A stretch of 64,000 nucleotides of DNA. Origin: Bradyrhizobium amphicarpaeae. Its GTDB lineage: Bacteria > Pseudomonadota > Alphaproteobacteria > Rhizobiales > Xanthobacteraceae. How positions within the stretch are numbered: position 1 is the stretch's first letter; each line of letters begins with the position of its first letter. The position numbers and the translations under genes were made by a program. Positions 56,863-64,000 of the stretch are shown piece by piece. The notes below the pieces were generated by a model. That model did not search any database, was not told the origin of the DNA, and was given only the letters and a program-made list of their open reading frames with translations. Location of the stretch: NCBI RefSeq assembly GCF_002266435.3, contig NZ_CP029426.2, forward strand, positions 4,928,001-4,992,000, read 5' to 3'.

Positions 56863-57887
56863 GCCTCGCTCTCCGGCACGGCGGCGACGGCCTTGCGACC
56901 CGCGATCTGCCTGATGACCAGATTGGGCAGGTACAGCACCCAGCGGTGCAGGCGCTGGCGGCCGACCAGCACGATCACGACCAGCACGAGGCCGATCCAG
57001 AACTGCCAGTATTGCGGGGTGATGGTGGAGAACACTTCCTGGAGCATGCGGAAGATCACCGCGCCGATCAGCCCGCCATAGAGATAACCGGTGCCGCCGA
57101 TGACGAGCACCAGCATCAAATCGGCGGAGCGCTCGAAGGCGAAGACGTCGAGCGAGGCGATCGCGGTGGTCTGGGTGAACAGCGCGCCCGCGACGCCGGC
57201 ATAGAATGCCGCCAGCGTGTAGATCGCGATCAGGCGGCGGTTGACGGGAATGCCGATCGCGGCGGCGCGCAGCGGATTGTTCTTGATCGCGCGCAGCGAC
57301 AGGCCGAACGGCGAATGCACGACGCGGCGGGCAAACAGGAACAGCAGGAACAGCACGGCGAGCGAATAGAAGAAGCCGGCCTTGCCGAACATGTCGAACG
57401 GGATCTGGCCGAGGATCGGCTGCATCTCGATGCCCTGCAGGCCGTCGGTGCCGCCGGTGACGTTGGAGAAGCGTTCGGCGAGCGCTTCCAGCAGCAGCGC
57501 GATGCCGAGCGTCACCATCAGCCGCGTGAGATCGACGCCTCGGATCACCAGGAAGCTGGTGGCAAAGCCGAGCACCATCGCGGCAAGACCTGCGGCGATC
57601 AGCGCCAGCACAGGCTCGTTGACGATACCATGAAGCGCGAGCAGCCCCGCCGCATAGGCGCCGACGCCGAAGAAAGCAGCATGCCCGAGCGAGACGATGC
57701 CGGCATAGCCGAGGATCAGATCGAGCGACATCGCAAACAGCGCCAGCCGCAGGATGTCGGTCATGATCAGATAGCGCGCGGGAAATGCAAAGCCGCAGGC
57801 CAGCACGACGAGCCAGAAGGCGACTTCGCCATAGTGCCAGCGTGCCTGGCTCTGGGCGTGATGACCGACGTCGGAGGAAGCGCTCAT
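56859..57887 (-). CDS. livM: Branched-chain amino acid-type ABC transporter permease LivM
   Basis: A 342-residue inner-membrane permease with about nine helices. Family sequences: LALFAMSLDLILGYAGIVSLGHAAFFGVGAYAAG and SPFGLSLRAIKNNPLRAAAIGI, then FAGVAGAL-like YAGVAGALF. The start at ATG 57887 (MSASSDVGHH) is placed 8 bp after livH; longer in-frame starts would overlap livH. It forms the channel with LivH. Confidence 0.92.
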   Translation of the reverse strand: MSASSDVGHHAQSQARWHYGEVAFWLVVLACGFAFPARYLIMTDILRLALFAMSLDLILGYAGIVSLGHAAFFGVGAYAAGLLALHGIVNEPVLALIAAGLAAMVLGFATSFLVIRGVDLTRLMVTLGIALLLEALAERFSNVTGGTDGLQGIEMQPILGQIPFDMFGKAGFFYSLAVLFLLFLFARRVVHSPFGLSLRAIKNNPLRAAAIGIPVNRRLIAIYTLAAFYAGVAGALFTQTTAIASLDVFAFERSADLMLVLVIGGTGYLYGGLIGAVIFRMLQEVFSTITPQYWQFWIGLVLVVIVLVGRQRLHRWVLYLPNLVIRQIAGRKAVAAVPESEA

Positions 57888-57895
57888 CGGCGAAC

Positions 57896-58765
57896 TCAAC
57901 GCGCGGCCGTGCGGCCGAACAGGCCGTTCGGGCGCCAGATCAGGATCACGATCATCATGGTGTAGATCACGAAGGGGCCCATCTTCGGCACGTAATACTT
58001 GCCGGCGACGTCGCCGATGCCGAGCAGAAGCGAGGCCAGGAACGGGCCGGTGATCGAGGACGAACCGCCGACGGTGACCACGATCAGGAAGTAGATCATG
58101 AACTTCAGCGGAAAGTACGGATCGAGGCCGAGGATCTCGGCGCTCAGCGCGCCGCCGAGGCCCGCGAGCCCGCACCCGAAGGCAAAGGTGAATGCGAACA
58201 CTTGCGGCACGTTGATGCCGAGGCCGCTCGCGGCGCGGGGATCATCGACGGCGGCGCGCAGGCGGCTGCCGAAACGCGTCTTGGCGAGCACCATCTGGAG
58301 GCCGATGGTGAGCAAGCCGCAGATCACGATGATCATCAGCCGGTAGCGGCCGATACCGACCCCGAACACATCGAACTGGCCCTGGAGCGCGGCCGGCAGG
58401 TTGATGAAGACCCGCGACGAGCCCTGAATGTAGTCGACGGCGGCGACCGACATGAAAGTCAGGCCGATGGTGAACAGCACCTGATCGAGATGGCTCCGCG
58501 CATAGAGGTGGCGGTAGAGCGTGCGTTCGAGCACGATGCCGATCGCGGCCGACGAGACAAAAGCGAGCGGCAGCGCTGCGAAGAACGGCCAGCCCATCCG
58601 GTTGACCAGCACCATGCAGACATAGCCGCCGGCCATCGCGAAGGCGCCATGAGCGAGATTGACGAAGTTCATCAATCCGAGCGTGACCGCGAGCCCGCAA
58701 GCGAGCACGAACAGCAACATGCCGTAGGCGACGCCGTCGAACAGGTTGGTGAGGATAGAGGTCAT
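57896..58765 (-). CDS. livH: Branched-chain amino acid-type ABC transporter permease LivH
   Basis: A 289-residue permease with about eight helices. Family sequences: NLFDGVAYGMLLFVLACGLAV, GLMNFVNLAHGAF, and FGSRLRAAVDDPRAASGLGIN. It pairs with LivM. It is the second gene of the liv cluster; a 230-bp gap that holds a large inverted repeat separates it from the binding-protein gene. Confidence 0.93.
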   Translation of the reverse strand: MTSILTNLFDGVAYGMLLFVLACGLAVTLGLMNFVNLAHGAFAMAGGYVCMVLVNRMGWPFFAALPLAFVSSAAIGIVLERTLYRHLYARSHLDQVLFTIGLTFMSVAAVDYIQGSSRVFINLPAALQGQFDVFGVGIGRYRLMIIVICGLLTIGLQMVLAKTRFGSRLRAAVDDPRAASGLGINVPQVFAFTFAFGCGLAGLGGALSAEILGLDPYFPLKFMIYFLIVVTVGGSSSITGPFLASLLLGIGDVAGKYYVPKMGPFVIYTMMIVILIWRPNGLFGRTAAR

Positions 58766-58812
58766 TGAAGGTCGAAGATCATTTCAGGTTTAGCCCAAGG
58801 CCGTGCTGCGCT

Positions 58813-58984
58813 CCCTCTCCCGCTTGCGGGGGAGGGCTGGGGAGAGGGTGTCTCCGCAATGGGACACCTCCCTAGTGGAAAGAACCCTCACCCGCCGCTT
58901 CGCGATAGCCGAGGCGACGCCTCGGCGTCTCTTGAAGGACGGCCGCCGGAGGCGGCCTACGCTCTCCCGCAAGCGGGAGAGGTG
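58813..58984. repeat. Large inverted repeat (family A)
   Basis: Outer arms at 58813-58836 and 58962-58984 (CTCTCCCGC and GCGGGAGAG cores) flank an internal G/C-rich arm pair, the same plan as at 422 and 11197. It sits between the livK-like and livH genes, inside the operon, so it may attenuate or stabilise the mRNA. Confidence 0.83.
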
Positions 58985-58995
58985 AAGCGAGCGCG

Positions 58996-60174
58996 TCACT
59001 TCTTGGTCTTGCCGAGATCCTTGACGGCCTCGAAGGTCTGGAACTCGACGTTGTAGAGTTCGCCGTCGACCTTCTCGACCTTGCGGATGTAGATGTTCTG
59101 CACGATGTCGCGGGTCTCCGGGTCGATCGAGATCGGGCCGCGCGGGCTCTCCCACTTCTGCCCCTTCATGGCCTCGACCAGCTTGGTGCCGTCGGTGTCG
59201 CCATTCGTCTTCTTAAGCGCCTCGTAAATCAGGTGGATGCCGTCATATCCGCTGACCGCCATGAAGCCCGGACGATTGCCGAACGCCTTCTTGTAGGCTG
59301 CGACGAAATCCTTGTTCATCTGCGAGGGGTGCGCCGCGGAGTAGAGGTGCGCGGTGACCGTGCCGAGCACGGCGTCGCCCATGTTGTTGAGCAAATCGTC
59401 GTCGGTGACGTCGCCGGGTCCGATCACCTTGATGCCGGCCTTGTCGAGGCCGCGCTCGGCATACTGCTTCATGAAGTTGCCGCCCTGGCCGGCCGGCACG
59501 AACACGAAGATCGCGTCGGGCTTGGCGTCTTTCATGCGCTGCAGGAACGGCGCGAAGTCGGGATTGGCGAGCGGCGTCTTGACTTCTTCGACCACCTCGC
59601 CGCCGCCCGCGGTGAAGTGCTGCTTGAAGAAGTTCAGCGCGTCATTGCCCGGCGCGTAGTCGGAGGTCAGCGTCGCCACTTTCTTGATGCCGTTCTTCAC
59701 CGCCCAGTCGCCGATGATGGTCGAGGACTGTGCCAGCGTGAAGCTGGTGCGTACGATATAGGGCGAGCGCTCGGTGATGATGGAGGTGCCGGCTGCCATC
59801 ACGACTTCCGGAATCTTGGCCTGCGTCGCCAGCGGAGCCGCCGCCAGCGCGGCCGGCGTCACGCCGAAGCCTGCGATGAAGTTGACCTTGTCGTTGACGA
59901 TCAGCTCTTGCGCGGCGGTCTTGGTCTTGTCGGGGATCGCGGCGTCGTCCTTGAGGATGATCTCGATCTTCTTGCCGGCGACGGTGTCGCCCTTCTGCTG
60001 CATGTAAAGCTTGATCGCGTTTTCGATCTGCTTTCCGGTCGAGGCCTGGCCGCCGGTCATCGGCAGGATCAGGCCGACCTTGACGCTGTCCTCGGCCTTT
60101 GCAGGCGCAAGGCCTGCAACGCCTGCAATGGCGGCTGCTGCTACGGTGCGTGAAAAAATTCTGCGTTCGAACAT
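58996..60174 (-). CDS. Amino-acid-type ABC transporter substrate-binding protein (LivK-like)
   Basis: A 392-residue periplasmic binding protein. Signal peptide with an arginine-containing start (MFERRIFSRT) ends around residue 27 (PAKAEDSVK). The leucine-binding-protein fold (Peripla_BP_6) is seen as VGLILPMTGGQASTGK, IILKDDAAIPDKTKT, FIAGFGVTPAALA, TLTSDYAPGND and the C-terminal PRGPISIDPETRDI. The ligand is unknown. The ATG at 60174 follows GGGAGGG. First gene of the operon livK-H-M-G-F-metE-like. Confidence 0.92.
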   Translation of the reverse strand: MFERRIFSRTVAAAAIAGVAGLAPAKAEDSVKVGLILPMTGGQASTGKQIENAIKLYMQQKGDTVAGKKIEIILKDDAAIPDKTKTAAQELIVNDKVNFIAGFGVTPAALAAAPLATQAKIPEVVMAAGTSIITERSPYIVRTSFTLAQSSTIIGDWAVKNGIKKVATLTSDYAPGNDALNFFKQHFTAGGGEVVEEVKTPLANPDFAPFLQRMKDAKPDAIFVFVPAGQGGNFMKQYAERGLDKAGIKVIGPGDVTDDDLLNNMGDAVLGTVTAHLYSAAHPSQMNKDFVAAYKKAFGNRPGFMAVSGYDGIHLIYEALKKTNGDTDGTKLVEAMKGQKWESPRGPISIDPETRDIVQNIYIRKVEKVDGELYNVEFQTFEAVKDLGKTKK

Positions 60175-60360
60175 CAGATGTCCCTCCCCTTCCATTCCTG
60201 ACCTGTTGTGCGCCAGACCGAGTACCCGGTCCTTGCCGCGCTCTAACCCACGGACAAGCCATGCCGTCTGGCCACATGGCGTCCTCCGCAACCCCGTTGT
60301 CAATCGGACGTTGGGCGACCATTCGGCGCAAGCCACGCGGTCGGATTGCCGGCAGGGGAG

Positions 60361-60384
60361 TTATTTGTACGATTGTACAAATAA
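60361..60384. promoter_or_regulatory. Perfect 10-bp inverted repeat, probable operator
   Basis: TTATTTGTAC and GTACAAATAA flank GATT. It lies 187 bp upstream of the livK-like start. TTGTAC-type palindromes are used by GntR- and TetR-family repressors; no such regulator gene is adjacent, so the protein that binds is unknown. Confidence 0.6.
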
Positions 60385-60554
60385 AATGGCCCTGTCAACA
60401 ATAAAGCCTTTCGATGCCCGCGCCTAACCCCTCCGCGTCATGCCGTACTCTAAGAGCGCCCGGCGGCGCCGTGGTTGGATGAATCCGCCTCCGCTTTGCA
60501 GAATTCGAACATTCAAAGGGCCCGACGAAATTGAACTCTCCACCTCGATCGTGA

Positions 60555-60574
60555 ATACGGATTGTATACCGTAT
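60555..60574. promoter_or_regulatory. Dyad near the lipoprotein/livK divergent region
   Basis: ATACGG and CCGTAT flank ATTGTATA; a further TGTATACA palindrome lies at 60626-60633. Both are AT-rich like GntR-type operators (ATTGTATACAAT class). Function is inferred only from symmetry and location. Confidence 0.4.
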
Positions 60575-60741
60575 CAACTAGCACGGCGCGATCAACCTCA
60601 AATAAGACGTATTATTCTACCTTTATGTATACAAAAAAATTCGCCGCCGAATAGGCCAATTTTACTTGTTGAGGACTAGAGTGCGCCGCTGGCGCCCACC
60701 GGGCGTCCCGTATCCGCGCCCGGTCCAGTTCGACCCAGAAG

Positions 60742-61035
60742 ATGATCATGCGTATCCGCTTGCCTTCGACCGCTGCCATCGTTGCCTTGCTGGCCTCCAG
60801 CCTTGCGGGCTGCGGGACCGTCAACGAAAGACTCTCCGCCGGCATGGGCGACTACGTCCCGCAATGGGCCGGCGGGCTGCCGGCCGATGCCCCGCCGCGG
60901 GCGGGCACGCCGCAATACGACGCCTACATGAAGGAGCGCGAACGCAAGCGGCTGCTGCCGGCGGCGGATCGCGAGAAGGAAGAGCAGGCGCAGAAGGGCG
61001 CGACGGGGACGATTTCGGGCAGCGCGGTGCGTTAG
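60742..61035 (+). CDS. Small lipoprotein of unknown function
   Basis: A 97-residue protein (or 95 from the second ATG at 60748) with a lipoprotein signal: basic start, hydrophobic core, and lipobox LAGC with the acylated Cys at about residue 24. After it come a GDYVPQWAGGLPAD segment, a proline-rich hinge, and a charged tail (KERERKRLLPAADREKEEQ). I do not recognise a family beyond small rhizobial lipoproteins. It stands alone, divergent from the livK-like gene and convergent with purU (10 bp apart). Confidence 0.7.
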   Translation: MIMRIRLPSTAAIVALLASSLAGCGTVNERLSAGMGDYVPQWAGGLPADAPPRAGTPQYDAYMKERERKRLLPAADREKEEQAQKGATGTISGSAVR

Positions 61036-61045
61036 GGGCGCTCCC

Positions 61046-61909
61046 TCAATCCACGAACACCACGGTCTTGCGGCCGTTGAGGATGACGCGGTCGTCGAGA
61101 TGGTAGCGGATCGCGCGGGCCAGCACGCGGCGCTCGATGTCACGGCCCTTGCGGACGAGATCCTCCGGCGTGTCGCGATGGCTGATGCGCTCGACGTCCT
61201 GGTCGATGATCGGGCCCTCGTCGAGGTCACGCGTGACATAGTGCGCGGTGGCGCCGATCAGCTTGACGCCGCGCTCATGGGCCTGGTGATAGGGCTTTGC
61301 GCCCTTGAAGCCCGGCAGGAACGAGTGGTGGATGTTGATGCAGCGCCCCGACAGCTTCGCCGACAGGTCGTCCGACAGGATCTGCATGTAGCGGGCGAGC
61401 ACGACGAGATCGGTCTTCGTGGTATCCACGAGGTCCATGATCCGGCCCTCCTGCTCGCGCTTGGTCTCCCTGGTCACGGGCAGATGGTGGAACGGGATGT
61501 CCCCGAAATCGAGCCCGCCATAGACCTCGCGCGGATGGTTGGAGACGATCGCAGCAAGCGTCATCGGCAGTTCGCCGGTGCGCCAGCGATAGAGGATGTC
61601 GACCAGGCAGTGGTCGGACTTCGACACCAGCAGCATCACCTTGCGGTGCGCGGCCCGATCGCGCATCTGCCAGTCCATGCCGAAACGCTCGGCGATCGCG
61701 GCAAAGCCGGTCTGCAGCGCCGACAGTTCCACGGCGAGATCGGCCGCGGTGAACACCACGCGCATGAAGAATTTCTTGGTCTCGATGTCGTCGAACTGCT
61801 GGGCGTCGAGAATGTTCTGTCCATTATGGGCCAGGAAGGTCGACACCGCCGAAACGATGCCGGGGCGATCCGGGCAGGACAGGGTCAGCACATATTGATG
61901 ATCGGGCAT
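61046..61909 (-). CDS. purU: Formyltetrahydrofolate deformylase PurU
   Basis: A 287-residue enzyme that hydrolyses 10-formyl-THF to formate and THF, balancing one-carbon pools. N-terminal ACT domain (about 1-80, with [17 protein letters not shown]) and C-terminal formyltransferase-like domain (about 88-287). Catalytic residues: Asn and His in [11 protein letters not shown] and Asp in DLDEGPII. Complete and typical length. Monocistronic, divergent from the HemD-family gene. Confidence 0.95.
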   Translation of the reverse strand: MPDHQYVLTLSCPDRPGIVSAVSTFLAHNGQNILDAQQFDDIETKKFFMRVVFTAADLAVELSALQTGFAAIAERFGMDWQMRDRAAHRKVMLLVSKSDHCLVDILYRWRTGELPMTLAAIVSNHPREVYGGLDFGDIPFHHLPVTRETKREQEGRIMDLVDTTKTDLVVLARYMQILSDDLSAKLSGRCINIHHSFLPGFKGAKPYHQAHERGVKLIGATAHYVTRDLDEGPIIDQDVERISHRDTPEDLVRKGRDIERRVLARAIRYHLDDRVILNGRKTVVFVD

Positions 61910-62083
61910 GTTGATGAACGGGCTTGGCTCTGATGAAGGTTTGTGCAGCAGCTACGGGACACGCCGCGATTTGCACCCTGCTCTAGCACCGACACGCCCC
62001 TTGCGCCAATCCCGGGGCTTGCTTCGACGTAAAGCGTGGAGTCAGGATGAACGGACGATTGCGATTTATGCCGGAGCATTTCC

Positions 62084-62923
62084 ATGGCCGACCGTTTGAA
62101 CGGCACCCGCATCCTGATCCTGGAAACGCGTGAGGAGGCGCAGTTTTCAAGACTTCTCGCCGAGCAAGGCGCCGAGGTCGTGCAATGCCCGATGTTCACC
62201 ATCCAGGATGCGCCGGATCCGGCCCCGGTCGACGCCTGGATCCGCCGCGCCATCGACAAGCCGTTCGACGATCTCGTGCTGATGACCGGTGAAGGCCTGC
62301 GGCGGATCATGAAGCTCGCGCGCGCACGCGGGCTCGACCAAGCCCTCGTCGCTGCTCTCGCCGGATCGCGAAAGTTCATCCGCGGGCCGAAACCAGGCAA
62401 GGCACTGCGCGAACTCGGCCTCGAACCGCAGCAGACCACGGAGAAACCGATCACCGAGGGCGTGATCGAGATGCTCGGCAAGGTCGACCTGAGGGGGCAC
62501 CGTATCGGCCTCCAGCTCTATCCGGACAAGGACCATAGCGCACTGACCGGCGCGCTCGCCGCGCAAGGCGCCGATGTCGATGCGGTGCTGCCTTATGCCT
62601 ACGATGCCAGCGCCGCCGATGCCAGCATCGTCACCGCGATCGACGAGATGGCCGCGGGGCGGATCGATTCCATTGCGCTGACCAATCTCGGCCAGGTCCG
62701 TCGCCTGATCGAGGCAGCGAAGGCGCATGGCAGCGAGGCCAAGCTGCGCGCAGGCTTCGAACGGACGTTGATTGCGTCGGTGGGCCCGGCGGTCTCGGGC
62801 GAGCTCGCCGCGCACGGCCTGCGCGCCGACATCTCGCCGGCCGATGAAGCCTATTTCATGCGGCCGCTGATCTCGGCGATGGCCACGGCTCTGGCAGAGC
62901 GGAAGCCGGCAACGACCAGGTAA
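62084..62923 (+). CDS. Uroporphyrinogen-III synthase family protein (HemD-like)
   Basis: A 279-residue protein with the two-domain HEM4 fold: RILILETREEAQFSRLLAEQGAEVVQCPMF at the start, FDDLVLMTGEGLRRI in domain 2, SIALTNLGQVRRLIE and ASVGPAVSGELAAHGL at the end, matching the family's substrate-binding regions. HemD converts hydroxymethylbilane to uroporphyrinogen III. Because the N-terminus diverges, a paralogue role (for example in siroheme or nitrate regulation) cannot be excluded. No other heme gene is adjacent. Confidence 0.8.
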   Translation: MADRLNGTRILILETREEAQFSRLLAEQGAEVVQCPMFTIQDAPDPAPVDAWIRRAIDKPFDDLVLMTGEGLRRIMKLARARGLDQALVAALAGSRKFIRGPKPGKALRELGLEPQQTTEKPITEGVIEMLGKVDLRGHRIGLQLYPDKDHSALTGALAAQGADVDAVLPYAYDASAADASIVTAIDEMAAGRIDSIALTNLGQVRRLIEAAKAHGSEAKLRAGFERTLIASVGPAVSGELAAHGLRADISPADEAYFMRPLISAMATALAERKPATTR

Positions 62924-63045
62924 GAGCTGAGCGCGGGAGCGGCATGCGGCGGCTCTGATTGACACGTGCGCCCTCGGCCCTACGGTGCCGGAAATGAAAA
63001 GAAACCACACGGGCAGGGAATCGCCGTGACACGAGCCATCGCGTC

Positions 63046-64000
63046 TTGAGCACAGCCGCACGACCTTCTGCGCTCGCGCCGTTCCGCATCCGCAATTATC
63101 GCTTTCAATGGCCGTCCGATCTGCTCACCTCCTGGGCTTTCGAGGTGGAGACGCTCGTGCTCGGCTGGTACATCCTGGTCGAGACCGGCTCGGTGCTGCT
63201 GCTCACCGTGCTTGCCTCGCTCCAGTTCGTGGGGACCCTGGTCGCGCCGGTGCTGGGCATGATCGGCGACCGCATCGGCCATCGCGATCTCCTGGTCATC
63301 ATGCGCCTCATCTACACGGTGCTGTCGTCAACCATCATGGTGCTGGCGCTGACCGGTCACCTGTCGCCGCTGAGCGTCATGATCATCGTGACGATCATGG
63401 GGATGATCCGACCCTCGGATCTCGGCGTGCGGGGCGCGCTGCTGGCCGAGATCATGCCGGCCGAGCAATTGGTCGGCGCCATCAGCGTTGCACGCACGAC
63501 CCAGGACAGCGCGCGCATCGCCGGCGCGCTGACCGGCGCCGGGCTGTTTGCCCTCCTCGGCATCGGCTTCGTCTATGTGGTGATCGCCTGTCTCTACTTT
63601 GCGGCCGCGCTGCTGATGCTCTGCCTGACCCGACCGGAAAGGTCCGTCGCGACCAGCGATCTTCCGGCGAACAGCCGCGCCGTCTCACGATTACTGGGCG
63701 ATCTCAAGGAAGGGATTGTCTACGCCTGGAACGGCCCGGGAATGCGTGCGGCGCTGTGTGTCGCTTTCCTGGCCAATCTCACCGCATTTCCCTTCACCGG
63801 CGGATTGTTGCCCTATATCGCGCGCGAGATCTTCCACACCGACCAGACCGGCCTAGGTTACCTCTCGGCGAGCTTCGCCGTGGGCTCGTTGATCGGCTCC
63901 ATCACCCTGAGCCTCGTCAGCGGACTGCGCATTGCCCGGCTTCTGATCGGCGCGACGCTGGCCTGGTACGCCATGTTGCTGGTGTTCGTCGAGATCAGGA
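63046..64000 (+). CDS. MFS exporter of the EntS/MFS_3 type (partial, cut by window edge)
   Basis: The reading frame is open from a TTG start at 63046 to the window end (318 codons), so the C-terminus is missing. About nine hydrophobic helices are visible, starting near residue 28. The pattern PFRIRNYRFQWPSDLLTSW and GDRIGHRDLLV (MFS motif A-like between helices 2 and 3) followed by RPSDLGVRGALLAEIMP fits the MFS_3 (enterobactin exporter EntS) group. The start is uncertain: no ATG or GTG occurs in frame close by, and no clear ribosome-binding site precedes TTG. Substrate unknown. Confidence 0.75.
   Translation, partial: MSTAARPSALAPFRIRNYRFQWPSDLLTSWAFEVETLVLGWYILVETGSVLLLTVLASLQFVGTLVAPVLGMIGDRIGHRDLLVIMRLIYTVLSSTIMVLALTGHLSPLSVMIIVTIMGMIRPSDLGVRGALLAEIMPAEQLVGAISVARTTQDSARIAGALTGAGLFALLGIGFVYVVIACLYFAAALLMLCLTRPERSVATSDLPANSRAVSRLLGDLKEGIVYAWNGPGMRAALCVAFLANLTAFPFTGGLLPYIAREIFHTDQTGLGYLSASFAVGSLIGSITLSLVSGLRIARLLIGATLAWYAMLLVFVEIR

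Larger units (their letters stand above)
60175..60741. other. Long AT-rich intergenic regulatory region
   Basis: This 567-bp gap between the divergent livK-like gene and the small lipoprotein contains no convincing gene; reading frames on either strand lack ribosome-binding sites and codon bias. It is much richer in AT from about 60360 to 60660 than anywhere else nearby, and holds three dyad sequences listed separately. Confidence 0.6.

Noticed and set aside
60440..60679. 79-codon frame in the livK upstream region
   Set aside because: No ribosome-binding site, mixed codon use and dyad sequences inside it point to regulatory DNA.

Overview
The window looks like chromosomal DNA of a Bradyrhizobium-type alphaproteobacterium (Rhizobiales). 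The evidence is GC-rich sequence with strong codon-position bias, alphaproteobacterial forms of MurJ, HldE/HldD, ManC, AhcY (long form ending in SDHYRY), MetK and PurU, several c-type cytochromes and a DUF1127 protein, and three kinds of palindromic intergenic repeat of the sort common between Bradyrhizobium genes. I see no tRNA, rRNA, CRISPR array, phage or intact insertion sequence. The assignment comes from protein recognition, not from a search.

Layout. 0-9.4 kb: the start of a UDP-2,3-diacylglucosamine diphosphatase-like gene, thiD, a stand-alone Lrp/AsnC effector domain, a diheme cytochrome c, a CHRD protein, a cystathionine gamma-synthase-family PLP enzyme, cytochrome c', a lone molybdopterin-binding (CoxL-like) subunit, a DUF1127 protein and another cytochrome c. 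9.6-27.5 kb: a cell-envelope block. It holds murJ, a WbpE/WbpB-like aminotransferase/oxidoreductase pair, manC, a UDP-glucuronate-4-epimerase-like gene, a UPF0104 membrane protein, a WbpL/WecA-like initiating sugar-phosphate transferase, and a six-gene operon (hldD, hldE, O-antigen ligase, WbpM-like dehydratase, glycosyltransferase, WbpV-like reductase). The block ends with a divergent heptosyltransferase. Together these genes can plausibly make the heptose core, make and start an N-acetyl-6-deoxyhexosamine-initiated O-antigen, and ligate it. 27.5-30.5 kb: a fasciclin protein and a LysR regulator divergent from an SbtA/SbtB-like bicarbonate transporter and PII-like partner.

30.5-33.7 kb is distinctly AT-richer and carries an AraC regulator, non-coding debris and a Tat-exported M20 amidohydrolase, which suggests transferred DNA. 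34-36.3 kb: a DUF2256 mini-protein with a UbiG-like methyltransferase, divergent from two membrane proteins (one DUF3429). 36.4-42.8 kb: a glycosyltransferase, galE, an MsbA-type ABC exporter, an FAH-family hydrolase, an NTF2-like protein and an LpxO-like hydroxylase. 42.8-47.8 kb: a 51-residue gene, a LysR regulator divergent from an atypical SDR and an MFS transporter, and a Baeyer-Villiger-type flavin monooxygenase.

47.9-52.1 kb: the S-adenosylmethionine cycle (ahcY, metK) with an unusual HTH plus SAM-methyltransferase fusion directly upstream of metK. 52.2-54 kb: a secreted TPR-caspase protein. 54.2-60.2 kb: a branched-chain-amino-acid-type ABC transporter (livK-H-M-G-F order) ending in a MetE C-domain-like methyltransferase. 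A perfect 10-bp inverted repeat lies upstream of it. 60.7-64 kb: a small lipoprotein, purU, a HemD-family protein and the start of an MFS exporter cut by the window edge.
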